The notes below the pieces were generated by a model, which made no database searches, was not told the origin of the DNA, and was given only the letters and a program-made list of their open reading frames with translations. Positions 27,178 to 36,070 of a stretch of DNA of 64,000 bases are shown here, piece by piece. How positions within the stretch are numbered: position 1 is the first letter of the stretch; each line of letters begins with the position of its first letter. The translations under genes and the position numbers were made by a program. The stretch lies in NCBI RefSeq assembly GCF_000427785.1, contig NZ_ATYR01000012.1:96379-160378 (forward strand), read 5' to 3'. This stretch comes from Massilia alkalitolerans DSM 17462. GTDB taxonomy: Bacteria; Pseudomonadota; Gammaproteobacteria; Burkholderiales; Burkholderiaceae_D.

Positions 27178-29151
27178 TCACAGCCCCGATAGCCGGTTGG
27201 ATATATGCTGCAGCACACGCTGTAGCGACGGCGGCATATAGGTCCTCAGCGCGGGCAGTTCAACATGCCCCAGCGCGCGTAAGTGCGTGGCGGGTTTGCT
27301 GTGCGTAAGGAAAAGGTACCGGTAAGCAGCCATTTGCTCTTTGAACTTCTCAGCATCGCCGGTGTAACTCTCCAGTCCCGGTCCTGCAGTACCCAGCACT
27401 ATTTTCGCGGCGTTCTCGTCGTTCATCCGCGGCCCGGTTCCATCGATCGTAGCCGCGTAGGCCGCCGGAAACGCGGTCAGCATTGCGAGGTCAAGGTCCA
27501 GAGGCCAAGAGAAAAACACCGCGAAAGACGTCTCTAAGTAGCTCAACCACCATTTTAGATGTTCGTTAGGCCAGGATTCCATCTGGGCGAGCCCTTCGTC
27601 ATTGAGGTACGTTCCGTTCTCGAACCTAAGAAAAATTTGTTCCCGCGGAACGCCAAGTGCAAGCAATTGCTGAAGGACATTCTTTACTCTACCAAAGCCT
27701 CCACCGGCGCGTCCAAGGTCAAGGTCAAGCAAGGTGGCGTACGGAATACCGAGGCCGTGCAGAAGGCGCCAAAAATGGTTCACGTGCCTGCCGCCCAGCG
27801 GCACTATCGCTACGAACGACGGATCCACGAGCAAGTTAAGGGCTTCAGCGAGACGCGGCAGCACGATACGTTCCGAATCTCCCTCTACTAGGAGCACGAA
27901 CCGTGCAAAGTACAACTCGGGGAAGGCTAGGAAAGCGTTGCGCACGAACTTGATGGCCTCGATGTCCGAGGCCGGCATCGGTATAGGGCGGACCGTCGAC
28001 ACACCAGTCATTGTGTCGCGTCGGCAGTAGCGTACGTCATCTGGCGGCACGCGTCCCAAGACCGACGGCGAATGGCTTGATACAAAAGCCTGCCCGGCCC
28101 CGGTCTCGACCAAAGTGTGGAGCTGCTGGAGGATGCGCGAGAGATAGTAAGGTGCCAGATGGTTTTCAGGCTCCTCGACAGCAAATAGAGTTAGGGCAGG
28201 CACGCTGAGCTCGTCAGTCCGAAATCCTTTAATGTGCCCTGCTACCGCCGCACGCTCCACATCAAAGACTGCAGCGGCTAGAGCAAAGTAAAAGAGTGAT
28301 TGCTGACCGTCGCTCAACGCGTCTAGACCCCGGTCCTCGCCGCCGGGACCTCGCTTGAACATCACGCCAATACGCCCGACGATTTGCTCAAAGCGCCGAC
28401 TCATAACGCTCAGCTCAGGCGCGCAGTCGATGTCGCCATCGTGCAGATTTTCCCAGCGCCTGGACAGTGACTTGCTGATGGCTTGGATCGCTTTCTCGCT
28501 ACCAAACGCGGCCATTAGCTGCTCACTAGCAGTATCAACCGCCATTTCCGTATCGAGCGACCATTCGATAGCCCTCAGCAGACGTGCAGCCAAGGCGCCG
28601 GTCGTGTCACGGATCTGCGCTGCAGCGTCGCGACTAGCTGGCGTATAGAGCAGCTGGATCAGCCCGCGGTCGCTCGGCAACACCGTCGATTCTTGATCCG
28701 CGCGGATTGTTTCATCATTCGTATGGATCCAGTTCAGGTCCTGGCTAATGGCTCCTTCAGCTGTACCGTCGGCATCCCAGCGGGCCCGCAAGCGCAAACG
28801 GCATAATGGCGTGCTCCCGGGACGCTCGATATGCATGTGACGGAATACGGGAGCGATTGTTGCAGCGTTTGCGCTGCCATACACGAGTTCGGGCAGGCTC
28901 AAGCGCACATCAATCGAGAGCGTTCGCGATTGAGGGTGTCTGATTTCCTTGGCAGGAACATGGAAATCGGATGGGACTACAGTACGCTGGGCCCGCGTTA
29001 CCCCAAACAGCCGCATGAGCGCCTGTAACACTGCGGTCTTACCAGAACCATTGGGTCCCACGATCGCGGTAACCGCATGGCTAAATGGAATGCTCACGGG
29101 ACTCGTGCCGAAGCATCGAAAACCGGTAATGGTCACGCTCTCAATATGCAT
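27178..29151 (-). CDS. OLD-family ATPase-TOPRIM endonuclease (GajA-like)
   Basis: Class 2 OLD protein, 657 aa. An SMC/ABC-type ATPase: Walker A VGPNGSGKTA (31-40), signature LSDGQQSL (279-286), Walker B LFAVEEPENHL (322-332) and H-loop SSHSPSVL (358-365). A TOPRIM nuclease follows: LLVEGDSERIVLP (E423) and LLDLDLG (D476, D478). Such proteins nick or cut invading DNA, with the ATPase sensing nucleotide depletion. The helicase gene follows at once, matching Gabija order. Start at ATG 29151. Composition and lack of core-genome neighbours support horizontal acquisition. Confidence 0.9.
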   Translation of the reverse strand: MHIESVTITGFRCFGTSPVSIPFSHAVTAIVGPNGSGKTAVLQALMRLFGVTRAQRTVVPSDFHVPAKEIRHPQSRTLSIDVRLSLPELVYGSANAATIAPVFRHMHIERPGSTPLCRLRLRARWDADGTAEGAISQDLNWIHTNDETIRADQESTVLPSDRGLIQLLYTPASRDAAAQIRDTTGALAARLLRAIEWSLDTEMAVDTASEQLMAAFGSEKAIQAISKSLSRRWENLHDGDIDCAPELSVMSRRFEQIVGRIGVMFKRGPGGEDRGLDALSDGQQSLFYFALAAAVFDVERAAVAGHIKGFRTDELSVPALTLFAVEEPENHLAPYYLSRILQQLHTLVETGAGQAFVSSHSPSVLGRVPPDDVRYCRRDTMTGVSTVRPIPMPASDIEAIKFVRNAFLAFPELYFARFVLLVEGDSERIVLPRLAEALNLLVDPSFVAIVPLGGRHVNHFWRLLHGLGIPYATLLDLDLGRAGGGFGRVKNVLQQLLALGVPREQIFLRFENGTYLNDEGLAQMESWPNEHLKWWLSYLETSFAVFFSWPLDLDLAMLTAFPAAYAATIDGTGPRMNDENAAKIVLGTAGPGLESYTGDAEKFKEQMAAYRYLFLTHSKPATHLRALGHVELPALRTYMPPSLQRVLQHISNRLSGL

Positions 29152-29435
29152 TAACTAGCTCTGCAGTAAAAACTATTATTGAACTTCGGCCTGACATATT
29201 GTGTTGTCACTTCTCGACCGATCGTAGAGGCTCGCACAGTACTTCATGATGTGTTGTAGTGACGGGCTGAATGCGCAGCTGCCAGCGAACGGTCGGTATG
29301 GCTCAGTGTACGAGCTTGTTGCTTAACGGACAAGCAAGAGGTTTGGTCAGGCGTATCTTAGGTCTATGTGCGGAGGGGCAATCTTGCAAGGGCCGCACCG
29401 GGTTCGCCAGGGTGAGGCATCCAACGTTGCGATAC
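29152..29435. other. Gap between the CHAT gene and the OLD promoter
   Basis: Holds the promoter side of the OLD-helicase operon and the 3' side of the CHAT gene, both on the minus strand, plus the second degenerate repeat copy. No gene is seen. Confidence 0.4.
29292..29340 (+). repeat. Degenerate repeat, copy 2
   Basis: Matches 25038-25086 at 38 of 49 positions without gaps. It lies between the OLD gene start and the CHAT gene end, so the two copies bracket the OLD-helicase pair as direct repeats. Confidence 0.55.
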
Positions 29436-31967
29436 CTATAGCAGGGTATAAGTCTGGTAGGCGCCGTAGCAGAACGGCTGCCGCCGCAAGTTGTCGATCT
29501 GCTCCAGCAAGACTGCGGTCTTCGGAACGTCGGCGGGGAATGCGCGATGGACAAGGTCGGACAGCTCCTTGTCGGAGAGCTCGAAGAGCTTAGCCAGTGC
29601 GGTACTGGCAGCCAACGAGGGGGAACCATTTTTAAGACTAGGTGCGAAGAGTGTTGTGAACAGGAGATTAAAACGGTCGAGGATTGCCCACGACGCGGCC
29701 AGGACTTCAGACCGACCATTCAGCAAAAACACAGTCGGAAATCCCATAAGATCATGCGATCCAAATTCAGTATGGTAGTTGCGGTTAACAAGGCCGCCGC
29801 TGTGGCAAGTGCCTAGAACGGCGAGGCGATGGGGCCATCGAAATGCCTCTCCTTGAAGCCTCATCATATCCATAGCGCTCGTCCGATGGGGACCAGCCAT
29901 GTCGGCGAAAAACGGGTCGAGAAATAGACCAACGGATGCGCCATGGTGCGAAAGGACCAGCGCGTCTGTGGACGCCATTCCTTCAGCGAAGGCCTTCCAC
30001 GTCGGGTCTTCAAGCAGCGTCCCAGTAGCTTCCACTCCTTTGAAGAATTCCTCGACGTCGGCGCGGTCGTAGCGCAGGCGTGAGTCGCTTTCGATGATGC
30101 CGAGGCAGGACTCAAGAGCAACGACCTGCCGCTTCGCAGGATAAGGAGCGATGCAGGTGCGAACGTCGAACTCGCCGGCAGCCATCCGTGCACGGATCTT
30201 CGGATCTCCGACCATCACCAAGTTAATCGGTGTCAAGTTCCGACCATCAGGTATGAAAATGAGACCCTTGCAACTCTCCACCGCGAGTTCACTTAACACG
30301 GGAGCGAGCGAGTGCAGCAACGCCTCCTGGTACGCAGATATGGCTAGGCCAAGCGCCTTAGCTTGTTGCGTCTCGTGACGATGCCGGAGCAAGGCCTCGA
30401 AGAACGCCTTGGTTTCTGCTTGCGGCAAGTTGCAGAGGATGTACCGGTCACCGATGAGCAGCAGTATTTTGTGGCCGGCATCGAACATGTTCACGAGGAT
30501 CGCATATCCCTCCGCCAGCCTTTCGGCTATGGTCTCGGCAATGCGCTCGGATGTTGCGTTCTCGAAGGGGCGGGTGATTCCGTAGCGCGAGCTTATCTTA
30601 TCGGCGTACTCTGCAATATCACGCCACGGGTCAAGCTTTGGCACCGCCGACATCGGATCGTCGTGCTTCTCCAAATAGCCGAAGAGATGTGGCGATCCGT
30701 GCTTGGCCAAGTGGTCGACTAAGCAATCGAGCTCTTCCTTCTCCTCCGGTGGAAGCTTGGTAGCAAGCATCTCAGCCCACTCTAGGAAGTGAAGCCAGTC
30801 AGACACCCGATTTGCTCGCGTCGCGGCGACAACCGGGACGACATCCGCGGCGCGGCCAGCCTCATTAAGGCTGGCGAGCAGTCTTTCGACTCGCGACACA
30901 TATCGCTCCCGAAATCCGCGTCGATAGTGAAGTTTCTCAACCAGGCAAACGCCGGCGTCCAGACTTTTGGCAGCGCGATTCAGACACGAGGCGGCTTGAA
31001 CCCGGTCGCCTTTAACAACGGCATTTTTTGCGGCGATCAATTCCGTCTCGAGAAGGAACTCGGGATCGACGTTTTCGAATGTTGCCAACAGTCGGCGCGC
31101 CTCGGCCATGCATGCATCGGAAAGTGCGTGCTCACCTAGCTCGCGCAGGCATGCCGACAGGTTGATCAGGATTCTACAGCGTGTCTCATCGAGTTCATCG
31201 CCTGTTGCGACGTCTGCAAGCGCATCCTCGAATGCCTCTCGAGCAGCTTCATAGTCTCCGGTCTGAAACATTAGCGTCGCGCGATTTACAGCGAGATGCG
31301 TCGGGACCGGTCTTCCAAGCTCGACGTACTTCTGCTTCAATGTTGGCCACAGCTCCTCGGCGTACGCATGGTCCCCCTCCAGGAGGCATACAGAGTAGAG
31401 TGTGGAAACCACGTTCGCGTACTCTTGAAGCAGCTTGTTGTCGCGTGCCAGATTCTCCGCATCGACGAGGGCTCCGTACGCGGGTTGAAATGCGCCGAAG
31501 TCAGCAAAGAGGTAAGCAGCGACAATCAGATTTTCGATGGCCTTTTCCACCTTTCCAAGATGCCGATACAAACGAACCACCTCATACAGGATATTCGGCA
31601 CGTGGTCTGCCTTGGCGTTGCCCGGCAGCAGACGACGCACGTTTTCCGCCGCTGACAAGGCCGCCAGATCGGTACCCGTCTCAATCGTCAGATCGACAAG
31701 TTGTTCAAGGTATCGCCGAGCTCGCTCTGTATCGCCTGCCCTACAGCTTGCGCAGACAGCAGTGTTTAAAGCATAGGCCAAGGACCACGGACGGTCGGCG
31801 CGTGAAAGGATTTCAGCAGCGAGATACGCACAAGTCCTTGCGTCATCCGATTCCGGAGTTGCCTGCTGAAGCGCATCATCAACTTCATCCAACTCAAAAT
31901 CCGAGTGGGCGTCAGCGACAAGGGCTCGAAAGTAAGGTTCGAAGGTCTTCGGGTTGAAATCAATCAT
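29436..31967 (-). CDS. TPR-CHAT caspase-like protease
   Basis: An 843-aa protein. The N-terminal 400 residues are helical repeats with TPR spacing (for example ENLIVAAYLFADFGAFQPAY, HLAVNRATLMFQTGDYEAAR and INLSACLRELGEHALSDACM). The C-terminal half is a CHAT peptidase: ALVLSHHGAS holds the catalytic histidine (about H675) and LAVLGTCHSGG the cysteine (about C721). CHAT proteases act in bacterial cell-suicide and immune pathways when activated by a partner (for example in gasdermin and type III-E CRISPR systems). No gasdermin, Csx or sensor gene is adjacent, so it may be a self-contained sensor-protease or work with a distant substrate. Lower GC than core genes. Confidence 0.87.
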   Translation of the reverse strand: MIDFNPKTFEPYFRALVADAHSDFELDEVDDALQQATPESDDARTCAYLAAEILSRADRPWSLAYALNTAVCASCRAGDTERARRYLEQLVDLTIETGTDLAALSAAENVRRLLPGNAKADHVPNILYEVVRLYRHLGKVEKAIENLIVAAYLFADFGAFQPAYGALVDAENLARDNKLLQEYANVVSTLYSVCLLEGDHAYAEELWPTLKQKYVELGRPVPTHLAVNRATLMFQTGDYEAAREAFEDALADVATGDELDETRCRILINLSACLRELGEHALSDACMAEARRLLATFENVDPEFLLETELIAAKNAVVKGDRVQAASCLNRAAKSLDAGVCLVEKLHYRRGFRERYVSRVERLLASLNEAGRAADVVPVVAATRANRVSDWLHFLEWAEMLATKLPPEEKEELDCLVDHLAKHGSPHLFGYLEKHDDPMSAVPKLDPWRDIAEYADKISSRYGITRPFENATSERIAETIAERLAEGYAILVNMFDAGHKILLLIGDRYILCNLPQAETKAFFEALLRHRHETQQAKALGLAISAYQEALLHSLAPVLSELAVESCKGLIFIPDGRNLTPINLVMVGDPKIRARMAAGEFDVRTCIAPYPAKRQVVALESCLGIIESDSRLRYDRADVEEFFKGVEATGTLLEDPTWKAFAEGMASTDALVLSHHGASVGLFLDPFFADMAGPHRTSAMDMMRLQGEAFRWPHRLAVLGTCHSGGLVNRNYHTEFGSHDLMGFPTVFLLNGRSEVLAASWAILDRFNLLFTTLFAPSLKNGSPSLAASTALAKLFELSDKELSDLVHRAFPADVPKTAVLLEQIDNLRRQPFCYGAYQTYTLL

Positions 31968-32108
31968 CTGTCGTGAGCGTGAACGCGGGCAGGCGAGACA
32001 TTAGGGAGTTAGCCTTGGGTTGATTAACCATTAGACGTGTAATCCAAGCTGCCTTTAAAGAACATAGGTTTAGTGGACGATCGCTCGCCGGCCTGCGCAG
32101 CGCCGCAC

Positions 32109-33215
32109 TTATACCAGGCGGAGATTAGGTGGCTGCCTTGACAACATTTCAGAGGGAGCCTCCCCTGGAATCACAGACAGACGCGTCAGCTTGAAGGTCA
32201 GTGCATTGATCTCATCCACACTAATACATAAATTTTTAGCGATTTCAGCTCGGCCAAGCTTTTGGCTCTGCAAAAAATCCAACACTTTGGTTAGCAATTG
32301 CGAGCTTTCACGCTCCATTGGCTCTGGCTCATTTGTGCGGTAACCGTTTTTGGCCATCTCAATACACAGATTGCGATAGTTCCACTCTGTCACTTGCCCT
32401 AATGCGTTGTAACGGTAGGCCAGCGCAGCAAGCGATACGCCCCAGTAGTGCTTCAGCTTCATCAGATATTTGATGGTGAATACTGGCGGCCTGTTGGAGA
32501 TGACGCTTTCCTTCGGCATAAGAAAAGCTGAGGCAAATGCATCCGCCTGGCGTTCCATTTCCGCGCCATGCACCTCGCCGTGCTGCATGCTGTAGACATC
32601 GCGTACCAGGTGGCCTAGCTCATGGGCAGCGTCAAAACGACTGCGTTCTGCGGACTTCATCGTGTTGAGGAAGACGAAAGGCTTGCGGTCATACCAGGTG
32701 CAGAAGGCGTCCACCTCCCGGGCTTCTTCAGCCAAAGAAAAGACGCGAATGCCCTTAGACTCTAGTAGGTGAATCATGTTGGGAATTGGGGCATTCCCCA
32801 AACCCCACATACGGCGTAAAGTTGCCGCAGCGTCTTCTGGAGAGAGGTCGCTGAGGTCGGGCAGATCGGCTTCGGGTAGGTTAAACCTTTCCTCTATCCA
32901 TTCATTGATTTTGAAAGCGATGGCCCCTGCGCTGAGGGCACAGTTTCTCATCGCATCTGTCATCTTTGAGAGTGAGCGGAAGCTGGCCGCATGCTCTGCA
33001 ATGGTGGGCATTTTCTCTTCAATGAAAAAAAACTGCTGAGGGAAGTTCAGCAGTTTTGCCATTTTTGCCACAAGTTCCGAATCAGGAGCCGAGGTTCCAG
33101 TCTCGTAGTTTTGGATGCTACGGCTGGTAACGCTCAGCTCTTTGGCCATCTGCGCCTTTGTAAGGCGCCTTCTAACCCGGGCAAATGTGATTTGCGAAGG
33201 GTTTATTTCTAACAT
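32109..33215 (-). CDS. XRE-family regulator fused to ImmA/IrrE metallopeptidase
   Basis: A 368-aa protein. The N-terminal HTH_3 domain (about 8-62: TKAQMAKELSVTSRSIQNYE) is followed by an ImmA/IrrE (DUF955) zinc peptidase with the motif FDAAHELGHLVRD near residue 195 and ERQADAFASAFLMP about 30 residues later, giving the HEXXH and downstream glutamate. Proteins of this kind cleave repressors on stress or control toxins and mobile elements. The gene follows an unknown 234-aa gene by 9 bp without its own clear ribosome-binding site, so re-initiation is likely. Function with the partner is unknown. Confidence 0.88.
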   Translation of the reverse strand: MLEINPSQITFARVRRRLTKAQMAKELSVTSRSIQNYETGTSAPDSELVAKMAKLLNFPQQFFFIEEKMPTIAEHAASFRSLSKMTDAMRNCALSAGAIAFKINEWIEERFNLPEADLPDLSDLSPEDAAATLRRMWGLGNAPIPNMIHLLESKGIRVFSLAEEAREVDAFCTWYDRKPFVFLNTMKSAERSRFDAAHELGHLVRDVYSMQHGEVHGAEMERQADAFASAFLMPKESVISNRPPVFTIKYLMKLKHYWGVSLAALAYRYNALGQVTEWNYRNLCIEMAKNGYRTNEPEPMERESSQLLTKVLDFLQSQKLGRAEIAKNLCISVDEINALTFKLTRLSVIPGEAPSEMLSRQPPNLRLV

Positions 33216-33224
33216 GATGATTGA

Positions 33225-33929
33225 TTAAAAAGTACCTGTTTTTGGCTCGACATTCACAGTGGCCGGTGCATTCGGGGCATCCTTGCGGATCGTGAAATTC
33301 GCTGGATTGTTGGGGATGCTACCTAAAATCAGCCGCTCCCCCCACTTAATGATTTTTTTCTTGTCGAATCCTGTCGGGTAGGAGAGTTCGAAGCGCACCT
33401 CGTTCAATGCTTTGTCGTAATGGTAGAGAAAAGCCCAGACCTGAGTTTCGTTCTGGTTTGCCTTGGCCAACTTGAACGACTCCTGGTTGAACAACTCCAA
33501 CTGACCATTGGACTGGACAAAACCTTCAACGACAGCGCCCTTTTCTGCTTGGTTGGTAGGGTCCTCAAAGCCCAGCTTGCCGGTTTCGCTGTTGCCGGTC
33601 ATCACTACAATGGAGACAGAGTGATCTGGTGAACTGATGAAGGGGCAGTTTCGTTCATTATGAATACGCCACTGCTTGTCACCTAACTGTGTTCGCAGTT
33701 CCTCTACTGTCTTCAACCATTGCTGTACACCTGCTGCGGTGACAGCGGAAGCGCGCGTAGTATCGTTGCGAGCTTCAAGTCCGCCTTGGATGGCGTTGTG
33801 GAGGAGACTAATAACCAAGTCGCTTGAAAGTTCTTGCAACCGTGCCTCAACAAGCCCTGGCTCTGTGACAGTCTTAGCTCGCGGGGCGACGGCATCGGAA
33901 TACGACAGTTCGAATTTAGGTTTAGGCAA
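33225..33929 (-). CDS. Unknown 234-aa protein paired with the XRE-ImmA regulator
   Basis: No family recognised. There is no signal peptide or membrane segment. The N-terminal half is helical (VEARLQELSSDLVISLLHNA), and the C-terminal half is likely beta-rich, with VWAFLYHYDKALNEVRFELS and YPTGFDKKKIIKWGERLILG. The start is TTG at 33929 with AGGAG 6 nt before it. A good TATAAT sits at 33955-33960 on the minus strand with a short palindrome beside it. It is first in a two-gene operon with the XRE-ImmA/IrrE gene, a layout used by toxin-antitoxin and phage-repressor modules. It could be the effector or the peptidase substrate; neither is shown by the sequence. Confidence 0.65.
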   Translation of the reverse strand: MPKPKFELSYSDAVAPRAKTVTEPGLVEARLQELSSDLVISLLHNAIQGGLEARNDTTRASAVTAAGVQQWLKTVEELRTQLGDKQWRIHNERNCPFISSPDHSVSIVVMTGNSETGKLGFEDPTNQAEKGAVVEGFVQSNGQLELFNQESFKLAKANQNETQVWAFLYHYDKALNEVRFELSYPTGFDKKKIIKWGERLILGSIPNNPANFTIRKDAPNAPATVNVEPKTGTF

Positions 33930-33954
33930 GGGGAACTCCTCAGGTTTTCCGCAA

Positions 33955-33973
33955 ATTATACCTCAACATGAGG
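33955..33973 (-). promoter_or_regulatory. Promoter and palindrome of the XRE-ImmA operon
   Basis: TATAAT on the minus strand (33955-33960) is directly preceded by CCTCA-ACA-TGAGG (33961-33973). This 13-bp palindrome lies between -10 and -35, the expected place for autorepression by the operon's XRE protein. Confidence 0.55.
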
Positions 33974-34006
33974 ATGATAAAGCGGAAAAACATGCATTAG
34001 TGGAAC

Positions 34007-34443
34007 TTGCTTAATTGGGCTCTAGCGCACATCCCTCTGCCCATTTATCATGCGATGCTGTTGCAGGGGTGCGCCAACGTCAACGACCTTTTGGACGAGC
34101 ACATCGGCCACGTCGTGGAGCGGGTACTTGCATTGACCGCGCTGGAAGCCCAACTGCGTGACGTTACGTGGTCACCGACACGACGAGCATCTGTGCAATC
34201 CTACGCGCCCTTGCCACGGAAGGCGGCTGCGAAGCGCCAAGGCTCGGTGCCAGACCGCACGCGTTTCACCGCCCTGCCGAAAAAACTGCGAAGTTTTATG
34301 AGAAAAAGTACTGCGAAATAGGTGAGAAGTACCGATTGGCCGCTGGGGCACTACTGCATGATGTAGTGAAAACCTACAACCGTGCTCAGATCGGCCTGAT
34401 CCTTTCCGGACTGAGTTTCGCGGCATCGGCAGGAGACAGGTAG
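34007..34443 (+). other. Possible decayed reading frame at the right end of the defence block
   Basis: Two overlapping plus-strand frames may be halves of one frameshifted gene: the first reads GCANVNDLLDEHIGHVVERV then LALTALEAQLRDV, the second TDTTSICAILRALATEGG then KFYEKKYCEIGEKYRLAAG. The family is not recognised and no ribosome-binding site is convincing. It overlaps the 3' end of the minus-strand gene at 34386. The rest of 33930-34385 shows nothing else. Confidence 0.25.
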
Positions 34444-34958
34444 TACTGGGTACCGCCACCCCTGCCGAACTGCGGGTTGGCCAAGGCCTTGCCGCGTGCC
34501 GCGCAGATGTGTTCCGTTACCCGGAAAACCCGGACCTTGTCGCGCAAGCTGCGCGGCAGGCCTGCGGCATCCTTGCCGGGATCGGTCGTGACCTGCACCA
34601 GCTCATAGTAGATCGTCAGGCTGCCGCCTGCCTTTTCCAGCGTCGGGTAGCTCACTGCAAACCCTGGCGACGATCCCGGCGTGAGCGAGTAGAACAGCGT
34701 CCCTTCTCGCACCACCACATTGTCGTAGCGATCCTTGCCGACATAGGGATTGGCCGGGTTGGCGGCCGAGATACCTTGCGTCGCACGGGCCTCTGCCGCG
34801 GGATTCTTTCCGCAACAAGGACCGCAAGCGCCCTTGCTGCGCGCCGGGCCGTGCGGCCTGGATACGACGCTGTCCGGCTCGGACTGCCGTCCGTGCAGGG
34901 GACTGCTGAATAACAGGACGAAGGCGAGTGCGGCGCGACCGAACCAGGCAAGCTCCAT
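34386..34958 (-). CDS. Secreted hypothetical protein, 190 aa
   Basis: Signal peptide MELAWFGRAALAFVLLFSSPLHG, then a cysteine-rich stretch (KGACGPCCGKN) and a C-terminal domain with YDNVVVREGTLFYSLTPG, RVFRVTEHICAARGKALANP and QFGRGGGTQYYLSPADAAKL. The pattern 'ARGKALANPQFGRGGGTQYY...IRPI' is reminiscent of the last part of some Rhs/polymorphic toxin tips, but the resemblance is from memory and limited. GC is host-like. No immunity or secretion gene is adjacent. It is separated from the LysR gene by about 100 bp and reads in the same direction. Confidence 0.6.
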   Translation of the reverse strand: MELAWFGRAALAFVLLFSSPLHGRQSEPDSVVSRPHGPARSKGACGPCCGKNPAAEARATQGISAANPANPYVGKDRYDNVVVREGTLFYSLTPGSSPGFAVSYPTLEKAGGSLTIYYELVQVTTDPGKDAAGLPRSLRDKVRVFRVTEHICAARGKALANPQFGRGGGTQYYLSPADAAKLSPERIRPI

Positions 34959-35062
34959 GGTCCCTCCTGTTCGTCAATGGGGAACGGACACTGTAGCGGA
35001 GGCATCACCGAGGACTTTGCTTCATCTCAGTCGAGGGGAAGCAGATCGCTGGCCTGCCCGGC

Positions 35063-35962
35063 TCAGGACCCGTGTCCGAACACCGCCCCTGCCCCCTCCA
35101 GGATGCGCCGCACCGCCGGATGCCTTTCCCTCCTCTCCACCGACACCGCATAGAAGTGCTCGACGATGCTGTCGATGGTGCCCACCGGCGCCATGCCGTT
35201 TTCAAGCTGCACGATCTCGGACAGCACCGTCGGCGCCACCATGAAGCCGGTGCCGGCGCAGGCGAAGGATTTCAGCAAGGCCCCGTCGTCGAATTCGCCC
35301 ACCGTGATCGGACGCAGGTCGTGGCTCTCGAACCAGCTCTTGAGCTGGGTGTGGACGGCGGCGTCCTGGCCCGGCAGCAGGAAGGGCGCGTCGCGCAGGC
35401 GCTGCGGGAATTCGCCCGGCCACTCCTCGCACAGGTCCGGATGGCCGAACACGGTGAGCGTGCTCGCCCCCATCAGCTGGGTATAGCCGCGCACCGCGCC
35501 GCCGGTGGGCAGGCCCTGGTCGGCGATCACGAGATCGAGCTTGTGGGCGGCGAGATCGACGACCAGGTCGTCGAAACGCCCTTCGCGGCAGATCAGGCGC
35601 ATCGCCATCCCGGCTTCGCGCGCCGGTTGCAGCAGGCGGAAGGCCATGGGCTTGGCGATCACGTCGCAGATGCCGACCCGTAGCGTTTCCTCGCCCGTGA
35701 AGGCGCCGCGCCGTACCGCCTGTTCCAGCTCGTTGCCAAGGTCGAATATCTGCTCGGCGTAGCGCAGCACGGTCTTGCCGGCCTCGGTCAGCTCCAGCAC
35801 CCGCCCCTTCTTCTTGAACAGTTCCTCGCCCAGCTGCTCTTCCAGCACCTGTAATTGCATGCTGATCGCCTGCGCCGTCACGTGCAGCTGTTCGGCCGCG
35901 CGCGCCACCGTGCCATGGGTGGCGACCGCGTGGAAGTAGTGCAGATGCTTGTAATTGATCAT
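35063..35962 (-). CDS. nhaR: LysR-family regulator, NhaR-like
   Basis: A 299-aa LysR-type transcription factor. The winged HTH (residues 1-60: INYKHLHYFHAVATHGTVAR, then HVTAQAISMQLQVLEEQLGE) is followed by a co-factor-binding domain with TLRVGICDVIAKPMAFRLL and LDLVIADQGLPTGGAVRGY, phrases characteristic of NhaR-type members responding to Na+/pH. It is divergent from a terB-terC pair across 108 bp that contains a dyad, so it probably controls them as well as itself. Family call is firm; the NhaR subgroup is likely. Confidence 0.88.
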   Translation of the reverse strand: MINYKHLHYFHAVATHGTVARAAEQLHVTAQAISMQLQVLEEQLGEELFKKKGRVLELTEAGKTVLRYAEQIFDLGNELEQAVRRGAFTGEETLRVGICDVIAKPMAFRLLQPAREAGMAMRLICREGRFDDLVVDLAAHKLDLVIADQGLPTGGAVRGYTQLMGASTLTVFGHPDLCEEWPGEFPQRLRDAPFLLPGQDAAVHTQLKSWFESHDLRPITVGEFDDGALLKSFACAGTGFMVAPTVLSEIVQLENGMAPVGTIDSIVEHFYAVSVERRERHPAVRRILEGAGAVFGHGS

Positions 35963-35993
35963 GGCAGCAAAACCTCAATTAAACTTACGCTTT

Positions 35994-36021
35994 ACTAAAG
36001 ATTAATCGATTTTACTTTAGT
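35994..36021. promoter_or_regulatory. Dyad between nhaR and terB, likely LysR site
   Basis: ACTAAAG (35994-36000) and CTTTAGT (36015-36021) form an inverted repeat with 14 bp between, in the divergent promoter region. The surrounding bases are AT-rich (ATTAATCGATTTTA). Confidence 0.5.
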
Positions 36022-36070
36022 TTCGTGCGCTTCTATAGTGGCCTCACTTAATCACAACAACGAGGTCACC

